From contig CM062377.1 of assembly GCA_031216125.1 (NCBI GenBank), positions 72,425,049 through 72,489,048 of the forward strand: a stretch of DNA of 64,000 nucleotides. Reading direction: 5' to 3'. The notes beneath the pieces were generated by a model. The model had not been told where the DNA came from. It searched no databases and saw nothing but the letters and a program-made list of their open reading frames with translations. This DNA comes from Dalbergia cochinchinensis (lineage: Eukaryota > Streptophyta > Magnoliopsida > Fabales > Fabaceae). Made by a program: the position numbers and the translations under genes. Below, piece by piece: positions 32,321-43,830 of the stretch; the first letter of the stretch is position 1; the number at the start of each line of letters is the position of its first letter.

Positions 32321-35300
32321 TCAAGATGGGGAAAAAATCATTTGTATACCCATCTTGGACAATAGATAATTGAATTGTGGATTAGAGATAACCTTTATGA
32401 AGATATCTGCTAGTTGATGTTTGGTAGAAACATAGACTAAATGAAGCAATCCTTGTTGAACCTTTTCCCGAACAAAGTGAAGATCAATTTCTATGTGTTT
32501 TGTCCTTTCGTGGAAGGTTGGGTTGGAGGCGATGTGGATGGCTGATTGGCTATCACAATAGATGACTGAGTTAGGCAAGTCAATATGAAAATCTCGAAGA
32601 AGGCTATGAAGCCATGTTAATTCACTTGTCACTAATGCAAGTGACCTATATTCTGCTTAAGCCGAACTTCTGGCCACTGTTGGTTGTTTTTTTGATTTCA
32701 AGAGATCATAGAGTCACCAAGGAATACACATTGTTCAGATACTGACTTTCTTGTGTCTATACAAGTTCCCCAGTCTGCATCAGCATAAGCATGGAGTTTC
32801 AGCTTTGATTTGGAGGAAAATAAAACACCAAGGCCTGGAGTTGACTTCAGATATCGTAGCAGATGGTGCACAACATTTAAGTGAGATGTTGTTGGCTTGG
32901 ACATGTACTGGCTCAATTTATTTACAGCAAAGGTTATGTCTGGTTTGCTAATGGTCAAATACAGCAGTCTTCCTATAAGTCTGCGGTACAGAGAATTATC
33001 CTCAAGAGGTTGGCCTTCATCAGCATTTAACTTGCTATTGGGGTCCATGGGTAAATTGGCTGGTTTGCTGGTCAGAAATCCAGTATCTTCAAGGAGTGAT
33101 AGAGTGTACTTCCTTTGAGACAAGAAGATTCCAGTTGAAGAGCGAGCTAATTCCAAGCCAAGAAAGTACTTTAATGAACCGAGATCTTTTAACTTGAAGG
33201 CTTGTTGCAGTTGATCCTTGGTTTGTGAGATGGCTGTGGATGAAGGAGAGGCAATGATGATGTCATCTACATAAACCAATAAGAAAACAATTCCAAAATT
33301 AGTGGATTTTGAAAATAAAGAATAATCATTTTTAGATTGAGAGAAGCCTAAGGATATGAGAGTTGTTGAGAATTTCATGAACCACTACCGAGAAGCTTGC
33401 TTGAGGTCGTAGATAGATTTGTTTAGTTTACATACTAGATTCTCCCCCTTGATGGGATATCCGAGTGGAAGATCCATGTATACTTTCTCAAATAAATCGC
33501 TATTGAGGAAAGCGTTGTTAACATCTAGTTGTGTTAGGTGCCAATTTTTAGAGGCTGCCAATGCTAGCAAAACTCTTACTGTTGTGGTCTTAGCAACAGG
33601 AGAAAAAGTATCCATGAAATCAATTCCAGCTTGTTGTGTGTAGCCTTTTGCTACTAGTCGTGCCTTATGCTAAGTTATGGTGCCATCAACATTGTATTTG
33701 ACCTTGTACACCCATCTACATCCAATGCTGTGTTTTCCTTTTGGTAGAGTTGTAATGATCCAAGTGTGGTTGGCTTCCATTGCATCTAATTCTTCTTTCA
33801 TGGCTTGTCTCCATTCCTTGTGAGGGACAACTTGGTGAAAATATTGTGGTTCAATGGTTGATGTAACCTGTAGAATTTAGTCTTTATATTCTGGAGCTAA
33901 AGAACTATAACCAATAAAATGAGATATTGGATAGTGAATGTTGTGAATAGTGTTGTAGTGGTATTCTTTTAGGTAAGATGGTGGTTTGACAGATCTGGTT
34001 GATTTTCTTATGGTGAGAGGATTAGAAGGGAGTTGTGTCTCAGTTTCTGCAGTGGGAATAAGGTGCTGAGACTGACTAGGTTCAGCTTCAAGTTCGGGTG
34101 GTTGGTTTATTTCTTGAGTATGTGATGGTTGGTCCTCTATTTTTGCAGGTCTTTGGGTGTGAGCTGGTAATGTATTAGATGCAGGTTAAGGCAAAACGAC
34201 ATCAGGAAATATGTCAGTTGTAGCATGGTTTTGCTGCATAGTATGAAATGGATATGACAGTTCATGAAATGTCACATCTCTAGAGATAAAGAACTGTCTT
34301 GTGAAGAGATTATACATCTTGTACCCTTTATAACCTGGTGGATATCCAAGAAATACACAAGGGACAGCTCTTGGGGAAAATTTATTCCTTTGAGAAGGCA
34401 AAGTGGAAGCAAAAGCTAGACAGCCAAAATTCTTGAGAGCATGATAATCAGGTAATTTATTGTATAATAGTTGATATGGGGATTTAGCATGAGACAAGTT
34501 AGGGGAAGGGGTTCTGTTAATCAAATAAGTGGCAGTAGAAAGACAATCACCCCAAAAGGACAAAGGAACTTTAGATTGAAAGTAAAGGGACCTAGCAACA
34601 TTAAGAAGATGTTGGTGTTTTCTTTCAACCACAGAGTTCTGTTCAGGTCTTTCAACTCAAGAGAATTGGTGCAGTGTGCCTTGTTTTGCTAAAAAATCTG
34701 TTAATGCTAGTTCTTTAGCATTGTCAGATCTTAGAGCTTTAATGATTACACCAAATTGTGTTTTAACCATAGTAAAAAAATCTGAAATAATTTGAGGTGC
34801 TTGAGACTTGTTTTTAATGAGAAAAGTCCATGTGAACCTAGTAGCATCATCAACAATGGATAGAAAATACTTTTGACCTTTATATGTGGGTGTGTGATAT
34901 GGACCCCATATGTCACAGTGTATTAAATCAAAAGGTTTTGCAGAAAAATTGTTATTAGAAACAAAAGAAAGTCTTCGTTATTTTGCAAGTGGACATATGT
35001 TGCATTTATTTGAATGATTGCAAGTATCTTTGCTGTTCTTACAAGTAGGTATGAGAGATTGAGATTGTAATAGAAGAAGCCTATAATCAGATAGATGACC
35101 TAGTCTAGTATGCCATATGCTAAGAGGAACAACATTCATAAAAGCACAATTATTGACAAAGTCTTTAGAAGTATGAGGAATAGCATAAGCTTTCAAAACA
35201 TATAATTTGTCTTCTAGATTACCCCTGCCAATTAGTTGAAAATTGTGGTCCTGAATAAAACAGTGGTTAGCATTGAAGTGAAAATATGAGTTTGAATCAG

Positions 35301-36562
35301 TCACAGCAGCTGAGACAGAAAGCAAGTTAACCTTGAAGGAAGGTATAAAAAAAAACATTTTTAAGAACAAGATTAGGAAGTAAGTTTATGTCACCAATCC
35401 CTTGAACTGATGCTTTGGAGTGATCAGGTAATAACACATAAGTGTTCTTAACTGGATTTAAAAAGTTAAAGAAAGAAGAGGAACTAGCTATGTGCTTGGT
35501 AGCCCTTGAATCAATAATCCAAAGATCAGTAGGTGATTGTAGGCTATCATTAAAGGCGTTGTTAATAATACCTCCCATGGAGTCACTAGCATTGTCTGCA
35601 GGTTTTGAAGCCTGAGAGACTTGTGCAGCAATCAGAGAAAGCAAATTCTGATACTGTTGGTCAGACATTCCCAAGGTATGAACAATGTCAGATGAATTAG
35701 AAACTTGATTAACCGAATTGGTAACTTGTTTGTTCTTCCCTTTGTAGTTGGGAGGGTAGCCAATCAACTTGAAGCACTTTTCTTTGGTGTGTCCAAGCAT
35801 ATTACAATTGGAATTGTTCTTGAAATCTTGATTTGGCTTTACAGCAAAAGCCATCTGAGTCTCAGATGAGGATGAAGGATTGCCAACTTGTTGTTGTTTC
35901 TCTTCTTGAATCAGTAATGAAAAGGCCTTTGTGACATCAGGCAAATGATCTTGTAGTAAGATTTGGCCTCAAATAGAAGAATATGAATCATTGAGACCCA
36001 TCAGAAATGAAAGAAGGTATTCCTTCTTGGAATGTTCAACCAAAAGGCGAGAACCACCACAAGTGCATGAACAGGGAGGCTTGAAAAAGTTCAATTCCTC
36101 CCATATAGCTTTCAGTTTTGTATAATACTGACTTATGGAGAGAGTACCTTGGTTAAGTGTCATCAATCTTTTGCGGAGTTCAAATTCCCTTGGAGCATTT
36201 TGTTGCTTAAATTGGATCTGAAGATCTAGCCAGATTTCTACAGTAGTGTTTGCAAAAATAATGCTCTCCACAATGTCCTTGGATACAGCATTCAAGATCC
36301 ATGACATCAGGATTTGATTGTTGCGATCCCAAGAAGCTTGAAGCAAAGAATCCTCTGGTCTTGGAATAGATCCGTCAAGAAGGCCAAATTTGTTCTTTGC
36401 AGAGAGAGCAATTTGCATCGACCTGCTCCATGAGGGATAGTTGTCCGAACTCATCAATGGCTGGGTGACTAGCACGAGTCCAGGATGATCAGAGTGATGC
36501 AGCATGTATGGATTGGAAGCATCATCAATTGGTGAAGGTTGAGCCATGGCTTCGAGGAACAT
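32321..36562 (-). pseudogene. copia gag-pol polyprotein, interrupted
   Basis: Gag begins at 36562 (or at the second ATG, 36547, MAQPSPIDD), with the block SDNYPSWSRSMQIAL and the later knuckle CNMLGHTKEKC, whose first Cys is lost. The protease motif reads LWIIDSRATKH, Arg replacing the usual Gly after Asp-Ser. Integrase shows CNICPLAK, IHCDIWGPY, RSDNAKEL and SVVERKHQ. Reverse transcriptase shows KARLVAKGYTQQ, LDVNNAFLNSDL and YVDDIIIA. RNase H shows YADADWGTCIDT and ends CDSQSAIHIASNP...LADIF. Breaks include TGA at 35969, a frameshift in the A9 run 35347-35355, TAA at 34978, TAG at 33385 and a frameshift near 32697, plus several other stops. The element cannot supply its own proteins. Confidence 0.92.
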
Positions 36563-36640
36563 GGAATGGAAGCGAAAGGCCAACGAGGAACACCAAAAAG
36601 AAAGAGAGAGAAAAAAGCAAGAGCACAGTAAGGAATTATA

Positions 36641-36652
36641 TCACTGATACCA
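36641..36652 (-). promoter_or_regulatory. Primer-binding site (initiator tRNA-Met type)
   Basis: TGGTATCAGTGA on the minus strand, directly adjoining the 5' LTR. The TGGTATCAG core is complementary to the 3' end of plant initiator tRNA-Met, as in most copia elements. Confidence 0.88.
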
Positions 36653-36820
36653 TATTAAGAAAAGGTAAAGTACTGAGTAACTTTTCTCTTAGTTTTGAAT
36701 GAAGTGGAGATACATATATATAATGTTTTGAGAACTAGAGTTAGTAAACTCTAACAACCTAACTCATGACTCTAACAACCTAACCCATCTTAAAATAATA
36801 GCTAACTATCATGTCTAATA
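36653..36820 (-). repeat. 5' LTR of the copia element
   Basis: 168 bp, same length as the 3' LTR and differing at about five positions, three of them clustered near 36712-36725. It ends in TTCTTAATA immediately before the primer-binding site. Confidence 0.93.
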
Positions 36821-37229
36821 CTATGGAACGACCTGTGAAGATCCTCTTGGTTATAAAAGCTCAAGATTAAGGAGAGTGGAGGATAAAAAAAACCAATATC
36901 AATCATCTAACTGTGACATCTATTCAGATCATTTGATCAGGAACAATTGGGTTCTTTTTCTATTCGTCTAAAAGTTCTTTTCTAATCGATATAAATATAT
37001 AGGTGAGTGAATTCATAGATTACAATATTACGTGAAGTATTTGTTTATGAGAGAATAAAGATGAGTGGAAGTTTGAGGTTAAAGTGCATTTTTTCAAATA
37101 CCATAAGACCTGCATCTGAAGCCTTTAGTTTTACTTACATGCTCGACTTTTTGACCAAATCAAATGTACGTATACTTTCAGGAAAAGATAGATCCCCTTA
37201 TGCCCTTTTTAGTAGAATATATGAATGAA

Positions 37230-37231
<2 letters not shown>

Positions 37232-37275
<44 letters not shown>
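37232..37275. repeat. (AT)n microsatellite
   Basis: 44 uninterrupted bases of alternating A and T. Confidence 0.97.
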
Positions 37276-37277
<2 letters not shown>

Positions 37278-39057
37278 TGGTTGTTTGACAAATTCTCGAT
37301 CTCTTTATGGCCTATTGCACCTTTCTAGGAGTAATTGGGCCTCAAATATGGGCTGATTGTAGCTAGGTTGTAATAGACCCAACAGAAATATACAGTTCGG
37401 AGTCTTGGAGGCCCAACAGAGATGTCATCCAATAATATATAGTCCAGAGTCTTCTGGTAGAGTTGCTTTTTATTACCCCATCTGCTTCCCAGGTCCAAAC
37501 TCGAAGGTTGAAAACTTCATTTTCAGGAAGCTTATACAAGTTTGAAGACAATGATGACAAATGAAAATGGCAGAGGACTATATAATTACGTAAGGACCAA
37601 AGGAATGTTGGTGGAATTATCGTGGAATGCAACTGATGGTTTAGTTGACGCAAGTGATTTGTTATGATTGGTGAAAACCTTGGAAGTGATATTTTACCTT
37701 ACGTGATACGTTTTGCCAACAAGGTACTAATTCATGGTGTCGTGGCCTGCCGGCTGTGCCTCTTGATTTCGTTTGATATTGTCAAGGTCAGTGTTTGTAT
37801 TTCCAAAATGAAGAAGGCAAACATGAAATATGACAAGTTGACAACGATTCCTAGCTCCATGTTCAGTCGCTCACTCACAAAGTCACAAAAGAAATATTAA
37901 TCCTGCTGTGTCTGGATTTTTTAATAACGCAACAGATTGGAATAAGGAGAAAGTGATTAGAAAGGAAAGAAGGAAGGTAAGAGAAACAACGTTGCTTACT
38001 TGTTTGGATGATTGTTAAGGGAACCGAATGGAAATCCAATAATCGTATTTGGAGGTTACACAAAAAAAGAACGGATCAGAACAATTATAGTTGTTAATTT
38101 CACTGATTTTTAGTTCTCCTTATTTCGCCATAGTTTTGAGGGTCAAGAAAGAAGATTAGCTTAGCATTTTTTTTTTCTGTCAAGTTTAATAGAGGGGAAA
38201 CTATTCCTCATAGGTTCTATTCCCTTCTAATCTACTGTTAAACTCTCAATCCCAAACAAGAGAAGGAGTTTCCCTTCCCCATCATTCTATTTCCCTTTTC
38301 CTATTATCTGTAGTCCAAACTCACACCTTAAGAAAAAAATAATAATGTTATTTAAACAATTATCAGTCTGACGTAAGGCAGAGTAAGGAGATGAATTTCT
38401 GTTTTGGGTGATGAGTTTTTGTGTATGGAAATGCTTGAGTCCGGAAATTGGATATGCCACTGTGTTAGGATTCCATGATAAATTGATAATTAACGTAAAT
38501 AACCAAATATTCACTAGAGCACTCAAACCCAAATGGACAAAGATACATACCATGGGCTTGGGTACTGCAGGATTCGGTTCCCCCCTTTCCTTTACATTGC
38601 GGTACATAGTATGCATAGATAACCGTCATAAACACTTTAGAACCTGAAATCCGTGAACTTCACGGATTTATCTGCATATAAAAGTGCTCGACAATATGAC
38701 TTAGCATGCGTATACTTGAGCATAATGAATTACAATATAATTAGTGGTAAGAATATAATTGTAGATTCAACTTTCCTAATAATTCTTGTCTTTTTTTAAA
38801 TGTCAATTCTGATGTCCCATATGTTTGAAATAATCACTTAGGGTTCCTCCACTGCACTTGCTCACAAGTCACAAGTCACAGCCTCAGTGACAGAGTCACA
38901 GGTTGGCAAACAAGAAGCCAGGAGTCCAACCCACGCATGCCTTTATTTGCTTTGCTTTCCCACACTTGAGTGTAGACACAGCAAAGCAAAGTCTCAGGTG
39001 TGTTATGCAGATCCAACAAGTCTGAATACACAGACTCCCCCCACCAAGGAAAAACCA

Positions 39058-39455
39058 TACGACACGTGATACAGATACGACACGACGCGGACACAGAGAC
39101 ATGACGATTTTTACAAAATATAGAATACGACACGGTTAGAATACGTTGTATAATAAAACGTAAAAATAACATGCTATGATGAGAAAAATCAAATTTAAGC
39201 ACTCATATGACTAAAAAACACTCAATTACCAATAACTGACCAAAAAATTTACAAGAATAAAAAATCTACGCAAGCTTTTATGAATAAAAAATATGAGCAA
39301 ATGTTTGCATAATAAAAATGAAGTTTGTCGCCATGCCACGACGCCGCGCTCTCGAGATTGAGAGACGGCGACATAGAGACAATCCCGGACACGCGTGTGT
39401 TGCCAAAGTCGTCCGCGGTGTCACAAAACTGTCTGACACGGGTGCGGCAAGATTT
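39058..39455. repeat. MITE-like segment rich in ACACG/CGTGT motifs
   Basis: ACGACACGTGATACAGATACG at the left and a right side rich in GTCCGCGGTGTC and CTGACACGGGTG give an imperfect inverted arrangement, like common plant MITEs with repeated CGTGTC motifs. The ends were not resolved and no duplication was found. Confidence 0.35.
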
Positions 39456-40274
39456 TTTGAGTATCCATATTTCTTATCGCCCACCTCTTATTCTATAAAC
39501 AAACTTTGTCCCACTCTGTCAATTCACTGTTCTTTTCATTTTATCGATCTCTCTTCTGTTCCGAAGTCAGAATACATAAACAATATAGCACTGTCCTGTT
39601 CTGTTCTGCATATGATACACATACTATTCAGATCAACCTCCGTCATCATACACCCGCACCAACCAACACCACACCCTGCTTCCCCACTTTACCCGTTCCC
39701 CATTTTCTGAAACACTTTTTAACTTCTCAGCTTCCACATACACTTATATGCTACTACTAATATAATTCACTCACAATAGTTATTGTTTGAAACAATTAAT
39801 TGTTAGTATTTCTCTGTTACCGGTGGATCAGTACTGCTGGTCACATCCATCAGGGGCGCCCCTTGATTCTTGGCGTGCGTCAGTGAACGTGGAAGAGCGT
39901 CAGATTCATTTATAGCCCTATAATAACAATAACAATAACAAAAGAAAAAAAAAGTCTCTTTCTCTCTGTCTGCACCCCTTGTCACTTTGTCAGCTCCACC
40001 ACCCTTCAATGTCTTCCAGCTACTTGTTTTTTGTTATGGCATTCCGTTCCTCGATAAAACACACTCATCACCTCTGAACTCCAGTACCTGTTTTTTCAAA
40101 CGTCATCCAATTCAAAAGCGTTACGAAAAGGTTTCTTCCCCTTAACACTCAACATTGCTTGCAACTACACAAGCTAGATAGCTAGAAGCTAAGCTAAACC
40201 CTTGTAAGGTTGCGGTTGCAGTTGCAGCAGATCCATAGGGGCTGGCTAGATTTGATCATAACAAGATCATATAT

Positions 40275-42840
40275 ATGGGGAACTGTCAGGCAGCGGAGGC
40301 AGCCACGGTTGTGATCCAGCACCCTGGCCCTGGGAATAAGATCGAGAAGATTTACTGGTCTGTTAGTGCTCGTCAGGTCATGAATTCCAACCCTGGTCAT
40401 TACGTGGCTCTGGTCATTAACTCCTCAACTCAAAATGGCACTACTCCAATCAAGCAGTTCAAGCTTTTAAGGCCTAACGATACTCTGCTTATTGGCCAGG
40501 TTTATCGCTTGATCAGCTTTGAAGGTAGATACCTAAAACTAGAATAATTAGTTACCTATATTGTCCCTATAGTTCTACATTCTTTTTGCAACATATGTAT
40601 ATAGCGTTCGCTTATGTTAATGTATTTCTTATATTGATGCATGTGTATTTGAGGGACCACAGACGTGTTGAAGGAGTTTGCTGCGAAGAAATGTGTTAAG
40701 CTCGGGAAATTGCTCATGGAGAGAGGTGGTCTTGGGGTTCAGATGAGGCAGAGAGACTCCACAGATCCCAATCCCAGTACTGTTAAGGTAAATAATATAA
40801 TATATGTATATTCTTATTGACAGCTAGTTAATTCTGTTTCAAGCTAAAATTGTTTTTTTTTTTCTTTTAGGCATGCAACTAATTAATTAACTATGGTTGA
40901 AAACTACCAGGTTGTATGAGTATAAATTGTTTATTTAATTGTGGTTACGTCTCAGAGGAAGAGTCTCACATTTCTTTGAACGTGTTTGGATTATTTCATT
41001 TGTGTAACTTTCAAGCAAAACTAATGTGTAATGTAGTTGGATTGTTGGGGGTGTATTGGTGTAGCAATTTGTGTTTTAATTTTGATTTCTTGTGTTTTGA
41101 TACTGAGAAAGGGAAAACATGGGGACAAAAGGAAAAAGAGAAGGGATCTACCTTCCTTTCTATGTCTGAGACTTACAAATGCGAGGTGAAAGGCATCTTT
41201 GGCGTCCTTTTCCCCCCGGGTCGGTCTGTTTGCGTGGGTAAATTTTATAGAAAATCTTATCTTCTGCTCCTTGGAAGAATCTCATCGTTGTTCATTCAAG
41301 TACGAATCTCGCGGCTGATTTTTCATTTTGCTGCCTGTGCTTGCTTAATGTTTTAGTTAGGCCAAAAATAGTTAGAATGTGGAATGGCTTGAATGTATTA
41401 GTACTTATTTATCTGTGAATACATCAGGCGCGTGCCTATACTATTTTGTGAACTGAAACATTGTGACTGTGAGTGCATGATTAATGATTGTTTTGATTGC
41501 AAGTTTGTGTTGGGAACTTGGGATATACATGCTCCACGATCGTTTCACTACTCTTTTGGTTCGCATCCTGTGTTAAAAAAGTTAAAGACCTTAAAAATTG
41601 AACACTACTCTTGGTTAATTAAACTCATCAACAGATTTATTAGTTTGGTGCTATTAAAACCTCTCTCTCTGTAGTAGTTATGTAAGGTGGTTTCAGTGAT
41701 ATTCTACTATTACCTTGATTCCATTATATACGGATGGCCCATTGAAAACATCGGCATAGTATTTTATATTTGAATATTGATGTCCATTTGTTAGTTGGGC
41801 TTGGGCATGCCTCTATATCGTGGTAAATTACAAAAGTACGTCAAATGCAGGCTCCACACTCTCCTAATAATTAATGATACACTCCTCTGCTCTGTCACTT
41901 CGCAAATTTCTTGAGATAATTCACACTCACACTTTATGAGTGTAAAAATATTATTTATATTTATAATGTATAGGATATTGTGTTAATTTATATCTCATTT
42001 ATTAAGTGAGATGTGAATTTTATTTGAATGAAATTCACACCCTATCTAATAATGATGAAATATGAGTTCATATGATATCTCATATATTATGAGAATAAAT
42101 AACATATATCTTATATATAAAAGATACATTATTCGATGAGCTGATTATAGAGGATAATAGGATAATTTTAGTTAGAGAAATGTTATTTTGATTCATATTT
42201 CTGTGAGCCACCGTACCAACACACTTATATTTACCATTGAATAAGGTGTGGAACCCAAACTATATGAGGTTCATGTCCAATATAAAAGTATCTCATAAAA
42301 TATAGTTCAAAATATCATTACTTTTTTAGTTATTAGTATAAAAGATTTCCTGAGCGTTTCTTGAGACTTGAAAGAACACTATTGGTCTCTGAAATAATTT
42401 AGGATTGATGTCTGGCCAGTTAACTGCCAGAATAGTGAAAGATAAAGCATGCCATTCACAATAAGGTCAAAAGAAGCCATTGCCGAAGCAAAGCTGAACA
42501 AACGGGATATGATAAAGATGCATGTCCTGTAAAAGTAGCATATTGTTCAACAGAGATGGATATTGTCTTCGTTGTTTGAGCCGATGAATAACCTTTCTGA
42601 TTTAATCTATTTGAATTGTCATTTTCCCGTGTGTGGCTGTTCAATCAAAAGCCCATACACGCATGTTATGTCTTTTGTGTTTTTTCGTGTCAGGTGGAAC
42701 GGGAGGTTCACCGAGTGAGAAGCAATGGCGGCAGCGGTGGCGGCGGCAACAGCAACAATATCAAAGGCAGTGGAAGGCATTATGGTGGTGGGGGTCAATG
42801 GAGACCAGCCTTACAGAGCATTGCAGAAATTGGAATTTGA
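40275..42840 (+). CDS. PADRE-domain (DUF4228) protein
   Basis: Exons 40275-40524, 40663-40787 and 42694-42840, joined by GT-AG introns of 138 and 1906 bases, sum to 522 nt, 173 residues. The N-terminus MGNCQAAEAATVVIQHPG and then YWSVSARQVMNSNPGHYVAL are the hallmark of the PADRE family. MGNC offers Gly2 and Cys4 as sites for myristoylation and palmitoylation, so membrane association is likely. The middle reads KQFKLLRPNDTLLIGQVYRL and the junction gives SFEDVLKEF. Exon 3 is Gly/Asn-rich and ends WRPALQSIAEIGI, a conserved C-terminal motif. PADRE genes respond to pathogens and abiotic stress; their biochemical function is unknown. The start context is ATATATATGGGG. A TATA-like CCTATAAT lies near 39918. 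I see nothing recognisable in the long second intron. Confidence 0.94.
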
Positions 42841-43261
42841 ACGCACTCTCACTCCCATGAATAAAGCAAGCATACCCTTCCTTTCGCTCTTCCCAACACA
42901 TTCATTCATATTGTCCTTTCAGTATTCTACTACTAGTATGCCTTAGACTTAGTTAGCACTTTCTTTTGTAAGGACAGGTATAAATCATGAGCTCATAATT
43001 TACCCATTAACCTTCTTATCTTCGTTGTAAATTACTGGTCGGCTATTGAATGTTATCGCTGTTTTCTTTTGAACTTAAGTTAACATGCACCTTTGTTTGG
43101 ACGTTTTTGTGTCTTTGCTTGAAATTAATTTGTTGCTTGTTTGTGGAAAGGATTTTTTTAAAAAAAATATAAAACCTCAAATTGGTATGAGATATAACAC
43201 ACAGATCACTTTGGTTCTCGAAATATTTTTTATATGAATTTGATCTTCAAAAGATTAAATT
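42841..43261. other. 3' flank of the PADRE gene
   Basis: Presumed 3' UTR and downstream sequence. AATAAA-like signals are not distinct. Nothing else seen. Confidence 0.4.
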
Positions 43262-43578
43262 TCATTTTAAATTAAACTAAATACCTAGACAGATCTCTCA
43301 GATTTGTATTGAGGGGTAAGTTAGTCCCTGAAGTTTTAAAAATTTTAAATTGATCCTCCACATTTGAAAAAAGAAGATAAATTAATCCTTCGTACAGTTT
43401 TGTACAGTTAAAAAGGGACAAATTAGTCATTTCATACCTTGTACGAAATTGTAAGAGAATCAATTTGTCCTTTTTTTTAAAATGTGGAGGACCAATTTGA
43501 CATTTTCAAAATTTGATGAACTAACTTGTCCCCCAATACAAACCTGAGGGATCTATTTAGATATTTAGTCCTTAAGTT
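43262..43578. repeat. Fold-back element (MITE-like)
   Basis: The left arm (CTAAATACCTAGACAGATC, then TTTGTATTGAGGGGTAAG and GATCCTCCACATTTGAAAA) is matched by the complement of the right arm (CTAAATATCTAAATAGATC, TTTGTATTGGGGGACAAG, GGTCCTCCACATTTTAAAA). The loop is near 43410. The match appears to continue weakly outward to about 43200 and 43745, which suggests a nested or larger palindrome. No duplication was identified. Confidence 0.65.
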
Positions 43579-43830
43579 AATATAAATATTGTTTGTCTTT
43601 TGGACTAACTTGAAATAGATTTTAATTTTTAAGATACTAATTTGATGTTATAAATCTTTCAGGAACTAAATTGATATTATATTTTTCTTAATGACTAAAT
43701 TAAAATCTCACAACTCTATCAAAGATTAATTTGAGATATTATTATTATTTGGGTTAATTTGGTTGAGTGCATCCTCGCTTTAATAAGCCATAAAGAAAAA
43801 GAGGGGGAAAAAAAGAGAGTATCATTACAA

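Larger units (their letters stand above)
32146..36820 (-). mobile_element. Ty1/copia LTR retrotransposon, complete structure, minus strand
   Basis: The element is flanked by a perfect 5-bp duplication CTATG (32141-32145 and 36821-36825). It has two 168-bp LTRs (3' LTR at 32146-32313, 5' LTR at 36653-36820), a primer-binding site directly inside the 5' LTR and a purine tract inside the 3' LTR. Gene order on the minus strand is gag, protease, integrase, reverse transcriptase, RNase H, which is the copia order. LTR termini are TATT...AATA rather than TG...CA, a known but uncommon class. The LTRs differ at about 5 of 168 sites, so insertion is fairly recent. The polyprotein is interrupted by stops and frameshifts. 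Confidence 0.95.
36826..40240. other. Intergenic stretch upstream of the PADRE gene
   Basis: No gene supported. It contains the (AT)n tract and the MITE-like segment listed separately. Just before the PADRE gene lies a pyrimidine-rich segment (about 39950-40010), as often found in plant 5' regions. Short ORFs here have no recognisable domain. Confidence 0.45.

Noticed and set aside
41000..41356. 146-codon ORF in PADRE intron 2
   Set aside because: It lies between good splice sites of a complete gene, is Cys/Phe-rich from AT-rich composition, and shows no domain.
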